Source of the DNA: Isoetes taiwanensis
Lineage: Eukaryota > Streptophyta > Lycopodiopsida > Isoetales > Isoetaceae
Length of the DNA stretch: 64,000 nucleotides
NCBI GenBank assembly: GCA_021234155.1
Contig: JAJEKV010000009.1
Location: 7,117,546 to 7,181,545 of the forward strand
Direction: 5' to 3'
Shown here: piece after piece, positions 1 to 10,465 of the stretch
How the letters are laid out: each line of letters opens with the position of its first letter
Numbering within the stretch: position 1 is the first letter of the stretch
Program-made: the position numbers and the translations under genes
Notes under the pieces: generated by a model
Told to the model about the DNA's origin: nothing
The model's input: only the letters and a program-made list of their open reading frames with translations
Databases searched by the model: none

Positions 1-1860
1 CAAATCACTTGGTTGCCGTCACTTTTCACTTTTGCACAGATTCCTTTGATCCGGGAAGTTTTTCTCTACTTTCCTGTAATTCTTAGCGCCCGAAAATCTT
101 CAGGTCTCTGCTCTGCGCATCCTGCTTGAAGTAAAAAAACTTCTGAATCAGTCCCACTGTGTGAAGGATGGAATGGCGTGGCAGTGGCCTCCTCATTTCT
201 ATTTCCGGCGCCCCTGTTTTTCACAGGTATTTCTTCTAACAAGCTAATCATAGCAAGATAAAAAGGCCGGATTTGCTGTGGTTAATGCATTTCGTCCTTA
301 GCTTTTCTGTTCTCTCTTATTTTCACCTTCCCAGCTTGCCCTTTCTTTGATAGGGTCAAGTAAAGATATGATATTTTATGTATCCATGGCTGTTCTACAT
401 GTTTAGAAAGGGTCACTGGCTCAAATCTTGCATTCAAGACCCAAAATCTTGAAATATGTAAGATGACTTTTAATCATTTTGTAAACAGTAAACAAATGAA
501 TTACAGATGTGTATTTGAATTTTGATGTGAATGTTTCTGAGGTGTATGGTCTATGAATCTCTGCTTCTGACAGAGCTTGCTTTTTCTTCCCCATTCTGAT
601 TTTTTCCATTGTCACATCTCAAACTAATAGATATGCAGATAACCTTCTTGATCTTCTTTGCTATTGCTTGAGTTTCTTTCTTTTGCATAGCACAGAGCAA
701 GGGCAAATGTAGTTAACCCATGAAATAGAAGAGACATTTGCATTTGCTGACTGTTTAACACTTGGAATAGAGTCAAAAATTACCATTTCGCACGTTTTAA
801 TATTTGGTGCTCCTAGCTGGCATAGCGAAATAAAGAATTCCTTGCGTATAAAGGCTTTGCATGTTGCAATTTTTAAAGTTGTATTTTGGTGCAGCAGAGA
901 ACCTTAGTGGAAACTTTTTGTAACCAAAGCCACTGGCCGATTACATGTTTTAAGAGCTTATTCTATTTTCTATAAAGAAGCTTCCAGTATAATTGAAGAA
1001 TTATTTAGCGTGCAGGTTGGCTCTGAAGAACAGAACAGAGGTAAATGGTGAAGCTCCGGCTATGGCATAACTGGGTTTGTGCAAAACGTATATACAGATA
1101 GAGATCACATGCAACAAACTCAATCTGATGGGGAAGCTTTTGATAAATCTGGCATTCTTTTGGGTTCACGTGATGTAAAAGCGAACCATGTTTGGCCCGC
1201 TCTCCAAGGCGCTGATAACCAGTTAAGATTGTGCCTTATTCTAAAACAATGTATGTTTTGTCTTCTATCTGATGGCATCACCCAAATTTTTGTTGTGCAG
1301 AACTAGAAAGTCGTCATGTTACTCGAAGGATCGAAACATTTCTCTACTTTCAACTCTCAAGACGAAAGGTTTGGAGCTTATAGATTTCTGTTATAAGTAA
1401 CAGTAGCTAGGTTTTTCAACTCTTTGTGCCTTTATTATTGGAAAGATTTATGCCTTGGGTTATTATGTTTTGGCACTAGATCATCAATATAGACGATATG
1501 TTGAAATTACCTGATTTGGAAAGTTTGATAACCTGTTAGAGATCGTTTGCAGACTAGCATATACTAAGGATTTGGGGTCATAATTGTTTTAGAAAATCTT
1601 TGGAATAAGTATCTTATTTTTTCCATGTCTCCATGTAGGAGAAAAGATGCTTTGCTAGAAGGTCCTCTAACTCTAGGAAGTAAATTGATAGTTTATGACA
1701 TGCAGCCAATGATTTTGTATCTAATAGGATCAATGACGAATGTGCAGGGCCAAACAAAGGCAGCCATGCTGATTATGCAAAGAACTCCTGGATATAGTGT
1801 TCTAACAGAGGTAACAACCATCTTTGTAATACACTGCATTTGTATCTGTAATATGGAGGC
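1..1860. repeat. Copy A (right part) of a dispersed direct duplication; partner at 10466-12319
   Basis: The stretch aligns almost end to end with 10466-12319 in the same orientation. The copies run together from the window edge until just after the motif ATATGGAGGC, where copy A passes into retroelement sequence and copy B continues with different sequence. Long tracts are identical. The differences cluster around 60-240 and 1010-1290, and mostly sit at CTG, CAG, CCG or CGG. Because the repeat begins at base 1 it probably continues upstream of the window. It is largely non-coding apart from one exon-like tract. Confidence 0.9.
1639..1810 (+). CDS. Putative internal exon of an unknown gene (copy A)
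   Basis: A 57-codon open stretch begins right after a TAG acceptor and ends at a GTAACA donor, so it has the form of an internal exon. The frame starts RKDALLEGPLTLGSK and ends near MQRTPGYSVLTE. I do not recognise the family; a moderately hydrophobic middle part (LIVYDMQPMILYLIG) is visible. The same exon occurs in copy B at 12098-12269. In copy A, sequence 50 bases past the donor switches to unrelated retroelement DNA, so any downstream exon is lost here. Function is unknown, and an exon call based on one acceptor, one donor and conservation between recent duplicates is weak. Confidence 0.35.
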
Positions 1861-2611
1861 ACCCCTGACGCACCCCTCTATCTAAGGAGAAAAAGGCGGA
1901 TGGTTCGCCCTGGCACACCACCGTAGCCCGTGCTGATCTATGCAGCTTCATGACTGTCTCTGTAAAGCGTGGACCACAGCCGAACGCTAACATCATGGCA
2001 AACAAGAACTCCCAACGTACACTATGTACATAAAAATTTTTGTGGTATAAAAGTTGTTAAATTTGAGTTGCAAACTGTAATAATATCTTTGTTGTAGTTG
2101 TATTGATGGCATGTGTAATTTATTTTGATTAATTTGGACAAAATGTGACCTAATAGAGTCCCACCCCTCACAGAGTGCACTAGGGCCCCAAGTTAAAATT
2201 TAACTCGGCCCTCTCGCGCACTGGAGTGTTTGGCTACTGATCTATACCTAGACAAGTCCAAAACAAGAAACTAAGGGCATATTCTAGCTTATCTCCGCGA
2301 GATAAGCAAGATTCTACCTTCATACCAGAATTTTCAAGTCATCTAGGACCCAAACAGGAGCCCAGCCCTCACAGAGTGCGCCCAGACCCTTAGTTAAATT
2401 TAACTCGGGCCTCTCGCGCACTGTGTGAGTGGTCCGAATTAAATAGCCATAACTCACCCAAAACACCTCCAAATTAGATGAAATTTATTGTAATAGAATC
2501 ATTGGAAAATCATCTAGATGCTGACAAGTTAGACTACCTATTAAACACCTAGATAGACCCCAAAGTGATAGACATATTCAAACCCTAAAAAATTTCACAA
2601 ATTAGGGTTCT
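1861..2611 (+). repeat. 5' non-coding region of the Ty3-type element with ~200-bp spaced direct repeats
   Basis: No open frame is convincing here. Two imperfect copies of a ~65-base segment lie about 200 bases apart (2164-2228 and 2365-2428). Both contain CCTCACAGAGTGC, a TTAAATTTAA-like core and CTCTCGCGCACTG. This could be part of an LTR or leader of the retroelement to the right, but matching 3' copies were not found past 9.1 kb, so LTR boundaries are not assigned. Confidence 0.4.
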
Positions 2612-2650
2612 GCTATAAATATACCCACAACCCTCATTTGCATCCTACAG
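2581..2650 (+). promoter_or_regulatory. Core promoter-like segment with TATA box
   Basis: A TATA-type motif (CTATAAATATA, 2613-2623) sits about 25-35 bases ahead of a pyrimidine-rich CATCCTACAGTCTCACTCCTC start-like region. Just upstream, AACCCTAA (2581-2588) and TTAGGGTT (2602-2609) form an inverted pair resembling plant telo-box promoter elements. The open but broken frames that follow begin at about 2640, so this is a plausible transcription start for the retroelement region. This is motif evidence only. Confidence 0.4.
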
Positions 2651-4260
2651 TCTCACTCCTCACTCCAAAGCAATTTTCCTACTCACAGAGGCACTTGCAT
2701 ATCTATTCGTTGAACCCATCTACATCAGCATCGTGGCCATTTCTTCATTCAGGCGATGGTACAACGCCACTGCTCATGTGGCAGAGGCCGACATCAACTC
2801 TGTCTTTGCTATCTTCTAGACAGAAATCGAGTAGATGCCACCATAAATGCCACACCATACTACCAAGACATCATGCGAGAGTTCCAAGCTAAGATAGGCC
2901 CCTCCTTGGTAGAGCTTCCCCCATCCATAGGGTACTTCGCACCTAAGACAGCTCTTCGAGCCGCACTGAGCGATGTTCCAAACATTGACAAGTACTTAGA
3001 AAATAGAGTTGGTCCATGTCCGACTACATGACCATATCTATAAACAGAAAGAGATATTTCTCTTATACTTTTGTTGTAGCCATCTTCTTGTCCCACATAG
3101 CCCAAACTCAAATAGGGAAACCTTCTATCCAGCCAATGAACATAGAATCCACTGGCCCCACAGCAGAAGAGCAGTTGCTCCTCGAGCATGAAGGCTCAGA
3201 ACAGGAGGAGGAGGAAGAAGATGGACTTGGATATGATGTCGAAGACCTCATCGATGTCGACCCTATCCAAGAATGGCAGCAAGCAAAGCAAGAACTTTAG
3301 CGCCTCAATGAAGGCCTGAGGATGACAAGAACAGCTCTCTCGATCTGGTTAGGCATCACCAGCTTAACCTCAGTCATGATCGAAGGCCAAGAGTACCTCC
3401 CTCTTGCCGCGACATCAAGAATCTTCAGAGTGCGAGGCAGAGGATACGGATGGGCCGAGCTCCTACACCTCGTGCACCAACAGCCCAACCTCAATGACTT
3501 CATCGACCGAGAAACTCAAGACTTCCCCATCAGCATTCAGGAAGCCTACACTGACACGGGGCAGTCATCATCGGACATCGAGACCTACAGTAGCATCCGA
3601 CCGATGATGACTCAACAGGAGCTGTCTTCGGAGGAATAATTCATTTCCATCCAAGAATGGATGGGCATTCGAGCGGGACGGGGCGGCGCCTCTGCCCAAT
3701 TCGTCATCAATGGCGCCAATCGGGGTCGACAAAGTGGGGTCAACTTGGCCTCTTTCAGGTCCGTATTTGCAAATTACAAGGACCTGACTGCAGTACCGGT
3801 CGACGAGTACTCCAGAAGGCATAGGGCCAGCATCATAACCAGAGAAGAGGCGGGAGAAGCGGGACATGATAAGGCCCTCAAGTACTACCTCCACTCCTCT
3901 TCGACGGAAGGATACGATAATAATACCGGCGGTTCATTACGGGGAGAAGAAAGGGTGTTCATGCTAATTTTCCTCTCGAATTTGGTAGACACATACGCGG
4001 ATGCCTCAAAACATCGACCATGTCATATTCGTGAAGAGGACAATAGACCTGAGCATCTTCGACTTCGCAGTCCCTCATCGACGTCAAGGCAGATTAGCCA
4101 TCATTCTGGCCTATACATCGGATCGAAGAGTGGTAGATTTGGTAACACCAGGTGGTACACCCACCAATATTCGCAGGAACTTGGGACGTACAGTTGGTAC
4201 AGCCCAAGTAAAGAAGTTCTTGGAAGACCACCCTGCATATCGGAGATTCCAAGAATAGTT
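2638..4260 (+). pseudogene. Decayed ORF region upstream of gag, product not recognised
   Basis: Adjacent open stretches in shifting frames read as one decayed coding region: about 2756-3000, 3016-3300 (an acidic EEEEED patch), 3322-3639, 3661-3960 and 4001-4258. Several switches of frame are needed, for example near 2815 and near 3980. The protein-like composition continues across the breaks, ending in a basic segment with TPTNIRRNLGRTVGTA. I do not recognise a domain. Chromoviruses normally start with gag, so 1.6 kb of extra coding-like sequence before the gag at about 4.5 kb is odd. It could be an additional retroelement ORF, captured host sequence, or part of another inserted element. Similarity searches with the separate segments would decide. 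Confidence 0.4.
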
Positions 4261-4430
4261 TAAGATTTTGTTCTCCATAAATCATTGTAATAATATTTTT
4301 ATCTTATGAATATATTTTGTTGGCATTATGAATGTTCTTTGATATATTTTTGTTCCCACAACTACATCATCAAACAACGAATGCAACAATAAAAAAAAGC
4401 TAATTATAAGAGTCCAATCCAATGTGTATA
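4261..4430. other. AT-rich spacer between the unknown ORF region and gag
   Basis: Short AT-rich interval after the last stop of the upstream open frames, with no coding signal. It may be a former 3' untranslated end of the upstream unit. Confidence 0.3.
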
Positions 4431-4519
4431 CAGCTAGAGCACCCCAGACCTTAGAGCAAAACCGACGCCATCAGAAAGAGAAAACTCCCCCACGACAATT
4501 CCAACCAAGGAACTTGTAC

Positions 4520-5560
4520 TAGGAGTTCGAGGCACTGACCCCAGAAGAAGATATATCCCAGATGAGATTGGACATCCAGGAGATAAAAGCTTTACTGGCA
4601 GAAAGGGTAGCAATAGCACCAGACCAGAACGTCCAGCTGCCCCATGCACCTGCTCAGGGAACGGATAAGGAAAGGAAGAGAAACTAGAAAAGGAGATCCC
4701 CCAGCAAGGACTCCTCCAACGCTAGTTCCGACTCCGATTTGGACTCAAAAGAGCAGGATAATGATCAAGAAGATCGCCTGAAGGGTCCGAATCATGATAA
4801 AGGCAGGAACGGGGCCAACTATCAGAAGAAAGTTGCACTGAGCAACGTGTAGAAAGCCAAGAAGTTAGAGCAGTTTTCAGGGGATAACAGGTCAGATATG
4901 GAAGCCAAAGCCTGGTTAGACGAGATGAGAGAGTATATAGGAATGCTTATGGCATGAAAGATAAGGACAAGAGAAGGGTAGCAACAACCAACCTCAAGGG
5001 GGGCGGCGGGATTTGGTAGAAAGCTATGCCAAGGCCCATGCGTTGAGCAGGGATAGCTGCAGATTCAAGAAGTTCTCCAACGCATTTAAGCGTCACTATG
5101 TGCCAAGGGAACACAAGTGTCATATGATGCAACATTTTTATAGGTTGGAGCAGGGCAATAAGATGGTGCAGAAGTATACCAAAGAATTTATGAGGCTAAG
5201 GCTCTATGTCCCAAAGCTAAGCGAAAGACATGCACAGTGGAGGGGTATATTGAGGGCTTGAATGAGGAGATCAGGAAGCTTGTGTGAGTCATCAACCCCA
5301 AAACAGTGTCAGAAGTAGAGTCCAATGTCGTGAGCCTACAAGGAACAGGTCCCCAAAGCAGTGGGCAAAAGCAGTAATACTATCAAGACAAGCCCGGCCA
5401 GTCCACAGTACAATGCAAACTATGGGAAGCAAGGCAATGCAAATTTTGGGAAGCAGGACAAGAAGCATGTCGACTTCAAAGACAAAAGAACAAGCGGGTA
5501 GTTCAAACTACTCCAAAGCAGTGAAGTAGTTCTTGCAGTCCATCCCAAAGGAGAAGAAAA
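4520..5560 (+). pseudogene. gag: Ty3/gypsy gag remnant
   Basis: Gag forms the virus-like particle that packages retroelement RNA. The N-terminal part is readable as LTPEEDISQMRLDIQEIK followed by a charged linker, then a retrotransposon gag domain with WLDEMREYI, FSNAFKRHYVPREHK and LEQGNKMVQKYTKEFMRLR. This matches the usual order: tryptophan helix, a basic F-x-x-R/H-Y-V-P-R-E element, then an E-F/Y-x-x-L helix. The longest clean stretch is 5013-5261. Repeated NYGKQGNANFGKQ-type glycine/glutamine units follow where a zinc knuckle would be expected, and a CCHC is not obvious. Stops and frame shifts break the frame, for example near 4852, 4945, 5262 and 5527. It lies directly upstream of the protease. 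Confidence 0.75.
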
Positions 5561-5709
5561 ATGAATATGTAGAAAAGCAGTTGTACTTCAGGTGCTTCCA
5601 ACCGATAAATCGGACATACAACTGTCCTTTTGTAATGAACGTGGCACTAGCAGAGCTAGGAGGATGGGAGACATCCCTAGAACGATGATGAAGACGTGAG
5701 CGACTACAT

Positions 5710-6040
5710 CTAGGGCGAGTGCCACATCTTTGCTGCCATTGACACCGAGTCAACAATAGGGAAGGTCAAAGCCAAATCCTTCATAGTGTTGATAGACATG
5801 AAGAGCACCCATAATTTTGCTTTGCCAAGGATGGTAGAGTTGTTGAAGCGGAAGCTTTTGAAATCCAAGCCTAGGCCTGTTGTGTTGGCAAGTGGAGCAA
5901 TCCGACACACAACGGGAAAGAGGATCAACTTTGGCATAGACTTGCCAAGTATCAACATTGTAATGGGAGCAAAGGTCATGAATGTCAAATATGACTTGAT
6001 CATATGCATGGAATAGCTTGGCCCGGCTAGGGTTGTGATT
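5710..6040 (+). pseudogene. Ty3/gypsy aspartic protease remnant
   Basis: The frame AAIDTESTIGKVKAKSF leads to FIVLIDMKSTHNFALPRMVE, the position of the flap and active site of retroelement aspartic proteases. The usual catalytic triplet there is D-S/T-G; here the residues after the aspartate are M and K, so the copy would be catalytically dead. The downstream hydrophobic GIDLPSINIVMGAKVMNVKYDLIICME matches the family segment ending in a D-x-I-I/L-G-M/L strand, without the glycine. The longest open stretch is 5786-6016. Confidence 0.7.
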
Positions 6041-6042
6041 GA

Positions 6043-7440
6043 TTGCGGGTAACGACGCCATATGGCAAGGTCATTGAGATAACAGGTAAAGAAGTTACCC
6101 CAATCATGCAATGCTTGTCTAGTAAGAAGTTACTTAGGTGCATACAGAAGGAGCAAGTGGCCTATGTCTTTAGGCTCGAAGTTGAGGGGCCAGAAACAGA
6201 GGAAGACAAGGAGGACAAAGCATTGAGCAAGTTGCCAAAGCAAATAGCCAAGCTAGTGAAGGAATTTTATGATTTATTCCCAGATGAGATCAAGCAACTT
6301 CCACCTTACAGGGGAGTTGAGTGTGAAATATCACTTGAACTAGGGACTAAGCGCAAGTAAGGCACCTTACATAATGACACCTCAGGAGTTGACAGAATCG
6401 AAGAAGCAATTGGAGGACTTGCTAGACCTAGGGTTTATGTGACCTAGTGTCTCCCCGATTTGTCAAGAAGAAAGATGGAAGTCTAAGAATGCGCATTGAT
6501 GATAATCAATTGAACAAACACACCATCAAGAACAAGTATGAAATGTCCCAATTAGACGATTTGATGGATCAGCTACTAGGTGCAAAGGTTTCTCCAAGAT
6601 AGACTTGAGGTCAGGCTATCATCAGATTAGAGTCAAGGAAGAGGACATTCATAAGACTGCATTCAGAACGAGATATGGCCATAAGACTGCCATTCAGATT
6701 GTTCAACGCCCCAGCAACATTCATGAGGCTCACAAATGACATTTTTTGTGAGTTTCTAGATATGTTCATCATAGTTTTCTTTGATATTGGTGTACAAGTC
6801 CTTGGAGGAACATGCCCAACACTTGAGGAAAGTACTTGAAAAGTTGAGGAGTCATCAACTTTATGCGAAGTTATCCAAGTGTCACTTTGCCACTGAAAGA
6901 GTGGAGTACTTGGAGCATGTAATTTCAGCAAAAGGGATCTCCACCGACCCTGCGAAGATTGAAGCAGTAATTGATTGGCCTGCACCGAAGAATATCCATG
7001 AAGTGAGGAGCTTCCTCGGCTTAACAGGGTATTATAGAAAGTTTGTCAGGAACTTTGTCAAGATAGCAGCACTGCTGATGGGCCTCACCAAAGCATAGAA
7101 GATAAAAGATTGGGCGAGTCATTGGCAAAAGAAGGCCCAAGCAGCATTTGAGACATTGAAGGAAGCTTTAACGACTGCCCCAGTCTTAACATTGCCAGAT
7201 TCATAGAAAGACAAGTTGGTGGCAACCGATGCTAGCAAGATTAGGAGCAGTCTTGATGCAGGAGGAGAGGGCTGTAACATATGATTCAAGGAAATTGAAT
7301 GATGCTGAAACCCGTTACCCAACCCATGACTAAGAGTTGTTAGCAGTGATGAGAGCATTGAGAATATGGAGACATTATCTATTGGGAAGGAAGTTCCAAT
7401 TAGACAGAGACCACTAGAGCTTATAGTATGTCTTCACCCA
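6043..7440 (+). pseudogene. pol: Ty3/gypsy reverse transcriptase and RNase H (first part), broken
   Basis: The segment before the RT (LVKEFYDLFPDEIKQLPPYR) is the standard linker of Ty3/gypsy polyproteins. RT proper begins near 6364 (APYIMTPQELTESKKQL) and shows [19 protein letters not shown], the motif carrying the first catalytic aspartate. A local duplication or rearrangement disrupts the region after KTAFRTRYG at about 6670. The YIDD-box region near 6775 is destroyed, with only DILVY-like residues remaining. After that 6781-7098 is open: [46 protein letters not shown] and [16 protein letters not shown] are all typical. RNase H continues to about 7440 with stops. The element cannot be autonomous. 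Confidence 0.85.
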
Positions 7441-7952
7441 ACCCACATCTCAACTTGAGACAAAGGAGATGGATAGAGTTCCTGAAGGAGTATGATTTTG
7501 ACATCATGTACACGCCAGGCAAACTCAACGTAATTGCGGACGCACTCTCAAGGCATTCTTTGACGACAAGAGTCCATTGCAATGCCATATCAACACTCAC
7601 CAGTGAGTTTGGCAAGAGGATAGAAGAGACGCTGCCAACGGATCGAAACTTTAAGGAAGTATGGGCAAGCCTTTCCAAGGAGGCAAGAACGGACAAAGAG
7701 ATGGAAACCTTCAAGCATTTTAAAAAGGAAAGCAATCTATTGTACCATAAGAATAAACTGTGTGTACCAGAGTCATCCAGGGTTAGGAAATTGATACTCC
7801 ATGACACGCATAATAGCCCAATAGCCAGCCACGTAGGTTTCATGAAAACCTACTTCAAGATAAGAAGTAGCTACTACTGGCCCGCCATGAAGAAGCAGAT
7901 AGCCAGGTACATTGGAGAATGTCGTCTATGTCAGCAGATGAAGGCAGAATAG
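7428..7952 (+). pseudogene. pol: Ty3/gypsy RNase H C-terminus and integrase zinc finger
   Basis: A 174-codon open stretch, the cleanest piece of the element. It opens with RQRRWIEFLKEYDFDIMYTP and GKLNVIADALSR, the conserved end of Ty3 RNase H. It continues through a variable linker into the integrase HHCC finger: H in ILHDTH, H in ASHVGFMKTY, then YWPAMKKQIARYIGECRLCQ with the CxxC pair. The stop at 7950 interrupts the protein just where the integrase catalytic core would start. Confidence 0.85.
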
Positions 7953-8600
7953 CTTCGAATTCCAAGAGCACTAGAGCCATTGCCAGTGCCAAATGCCAAA
8001 TAGGAAGTAATAAGCATGGACTTCATAACAAGGCTCCCAAGAACCATAAGGGGCAGGGATGCCTTAATGGTAGTAGTCGACAAGTTGTCGAAAATGGCGC
8101 ATTTTATGCCGTGCAGGACCACGGATACGACATTGGATACCACCGTCTTGTTCACAAAGGAGATCTTTTGACTCCATGGGATGCCAAGGAAGATAATCTC
8201 TGATAGGGATTCGAAGTTCATGAGTGCATTTTGGCAAGATCTCTTTAGCACCATCCAGACGAAGCTATTGATGAACACGGCATATCATCCTCAGACAGAT
8301 GGGCAGACAGAGTGTACGAATTGGATTGAAGACATGTTGGGAAGCTACGTCTGGAACAAGCAATCAAAGTGGGATGACTATATCCACTTGATGGAGTTTG
8401 TATGCAATAGCACCAAGCAAGAGTCATCTCAAATGTCGTCGTTCATGATCAATTACGGCTACCAATGTTTGACCCCAGACACTTGGCACAATATTCCAGC
8501 AGATGCTAGCCGACATGCAACAGTTGGTGGAGGAAGTGTGAGGATATCTTCTTGCAGCAAGGAGCTGACAGAAGAGGATGGCAGATAAGCACATGAATAG
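7953..8600 (+). pseudogene. pol: Ty3/gypsy integrase catalytic core, broken
   Basis: Integrase core signals appear in order across frame breaks: MDFITRLP (first catalytic D) then VVVDKLSKMAHF, HGMPRKIISDRDSKFMSAFW (second D), and TAYHPQTDGQTECTNWIED (catalytic E). The spacing of the second D and the E fits the D,D-35-E family. The open portion is 8181-8588; upstream the frame contains stops near 8000 and 8168. After the E the sequence reads YIHLMEFVCNST and degrades. Confidence 0.85.
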
Positions 8601-9080
8601 TAAAGGAGTTCCAAGTAGGGGACAAAGTTTGGCTGAATATCAAGGTCAAACAAGCGAAGCTCTGCATCGACAATTGCAAGAAACTTGCTCCAAGGCGGGT
8701 GGGCCATTTTGGATAACCAAAAGAGTAGGTAACCAATCCTACAAGCTGGACCTGCCAGCACACTTGAAGATCCATAGCGTCTTCCACCTAAGTCTCCTAA
8801 AGAGGCAAACTCCCAATCCAGACGGAAGTGTTGGAGACAAAGGAGTTACTGGAAATGATGGACGATCAACTCAAGATTGTCCTGGAGGTTCGTCCTGACA
8901 TGTCCTATAAGAAGACAAGAAGATCCCAATTTCTCCAATACCTAGTGAAATGGACACTTACCTGTGAAAGACGCTACGTGGGTACTACAAACAGATCTGA
9001 AGAAGCGGTACCCTCGTATGGAGCAATACAAAGGTCGATTCATCATCGAAGTAGTCAATACCGAACCGATAGATGAATGG
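8600..9080 (+). pseudogene. Integrase C-terminal region with chromodomain remnant
   Basis: The GPY/F-type module is visible as VKEFQVGDKVWLNIK in one frame, then PFWITKRVGNQSYKLDLPAH and SVFHLSLLKR in another. A chromodomain-like end follows: KIVLEVRPDMSYKKTRRSQF and LQYLVKWTLTCERRYVG. The L-V-K-W core is the hallmark of chromovirus integrases, which target heterochromatin. The frame shifts at least twice. Confidence 0.7.
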
Positions 9081-9083
9081 GAG

Positions 9084-9292
9084 GTTGATTAAGAAGTCTA
9101 CTTCCGTCGCCACGGAAGTACACGAAATTGAAAGATAAGAGATAATCCTAGGCATTAGTGATCATCCTAGGCATTATAGGGCGCTGTCTCCACGGCCACG
9201 GTGGAAGCATCCTCTTCCTACGCTGGGAGATTAGTCTTGTATCCATTTAGTTAAATTAGTTATAATAAATGGGTGGTTCCCTAATAACCAAC
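9084..9292. other. 3' non-coding region of the Ty3-type element
   Basis: Non-coding sequence after the chromodomain. A short perfect inverted pair around CTTCCGT...ACGGAAG (9098-9119) and repeated CTAGGCATTA lie here, then an AT-rich stretch. No purine tract plus LTR start could be set, so the right edge of the retroelement is open. It is interrupted by the tail of the SINE to the right. Confidence 0.35.
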
Positions 9293-9500
9293 TTTATTAT
9301 AATAATAATAATAATAATAATAATTCCACGGGAAGCCGAAGCTTATGGGCCAGATGGGTCCTGCCCTCACCATTGTACATGGTTGAAGTGGGTCCTTCCC
9401 CCACCAACTTTACAATGCATAGTCACTTTCACAACGAGGCATTGAACCTGTGACCTTGGGTACCACAAGACTAAATGCGTACTAACATAGTGTTGGACCT
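9293..9500 (-). mobile_element. SINE, reverse orientation, (TAA)n tail
   Basis: Read on the minus strand, a pol III B-box-like AGGTTCAATGCC follows a GTCACAGG context, then GTTGTGAAAGTG, a GGTGGGGGAAGGACCCACTT segment and a CCCATAAGCTTCGGCTTCCC 3' domain. It ends in a (TTA)n microsatellite (9293-9324 on the plus strand). The same body occurs at 23585-23790 and at 15441-15685. The tRNA-like A box is degenerate, so the left promoter half is inferred. Confidence 0.7.
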
Positions 9501-9559
9501 GCAGGCCAATAGAAGGATCTAGACGATAGGAGGGTCGCACTGCGAAGACTTGCAACACA

Positions 9560-10465
9560 TATTTTTGTCATAATGTGTTGCAAGGAGATGAAATGGACCT
9601 TCAAATTATAAAATTTTGGAAATTTTGTGAATATTAAGTGTGAAAAATTATAAAAGTTTTGTGGATATTAAATCTACTTAAAAAGTTTTTGCCCTTTCTC
9701 TCTCACGCCGGTGTGCCGGTATGCCCTTTCCGGCGTTACATTTGAAAGCCAAAAACGCGTTTTCCGGCCAATCTTCTTCTCCCGAATATTTTTGTGTTGT
9801 TTCTCTGCATTTTCCGGCAACATCTTCTCTCTCTTTCTCTCTAGCATGTTGTGGGCGGTGGGTTAATCTGCAAACATCACCGTTCTTGAATTCTGTTGGG
9901 GCATACCATCGTTTATGAAAATATAATGTGAGGGAGGGAGGTGGTGCGGTTTATACATTTTTGAAATAGTTTTGGGGCACGCGTTTCTACTGGTAGGTGA
10001 TGGAGAGGAGTTTCTCTGGCAAAACTAGGCTTAGAGGTGTAAAATCGGTGTACCAATCTCGGGTAGAGGCTTATTGCTTATTTTTTTTTCATGCTTAATA
10101 CTCAAATCTAGCCCCCGCCATAGCCATGAATTTTGCATTGCTTAATGCCTTAGAAGATTTACAAGATTTACCATCTCATGCTTGGCGACCAACTTTCTTC
10201 TCGGGTTTTTTCTTTCATGGATGCGCTATTCGTGGAGTAAAAGCCCGGCTTCCTTGAGCAATGGGTAACGATCGAACCACGCACCCTAAATCCGCATTTG
10301 TCCGGTTTTATAGAGGTTTGTTTTGCTCCTTACATGCGGTTTTTGCGGTTCTATCATTTCTTCATTTAGGGCCAAAATCCAACAAGGGAAACCGGCCGAG
10401 TAAGCGGCATTTTCAACATGGTTGCATGGAGTGTTGATATATCAGAAGAAAAGAAAATCGAAATG
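9560..10465. other. Unassigned non-coding stretch
   Basis: No convincing coding frame, promoter or repeat boundary. There is a C/G-richer patch with repeated CCGGY-type words at 9705-9840 and T-rich tracts. It ends exactly where repeat copy B begins. It may be the upstream part of the unit whose other copy lies left of the window. Confidence 0.3.
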
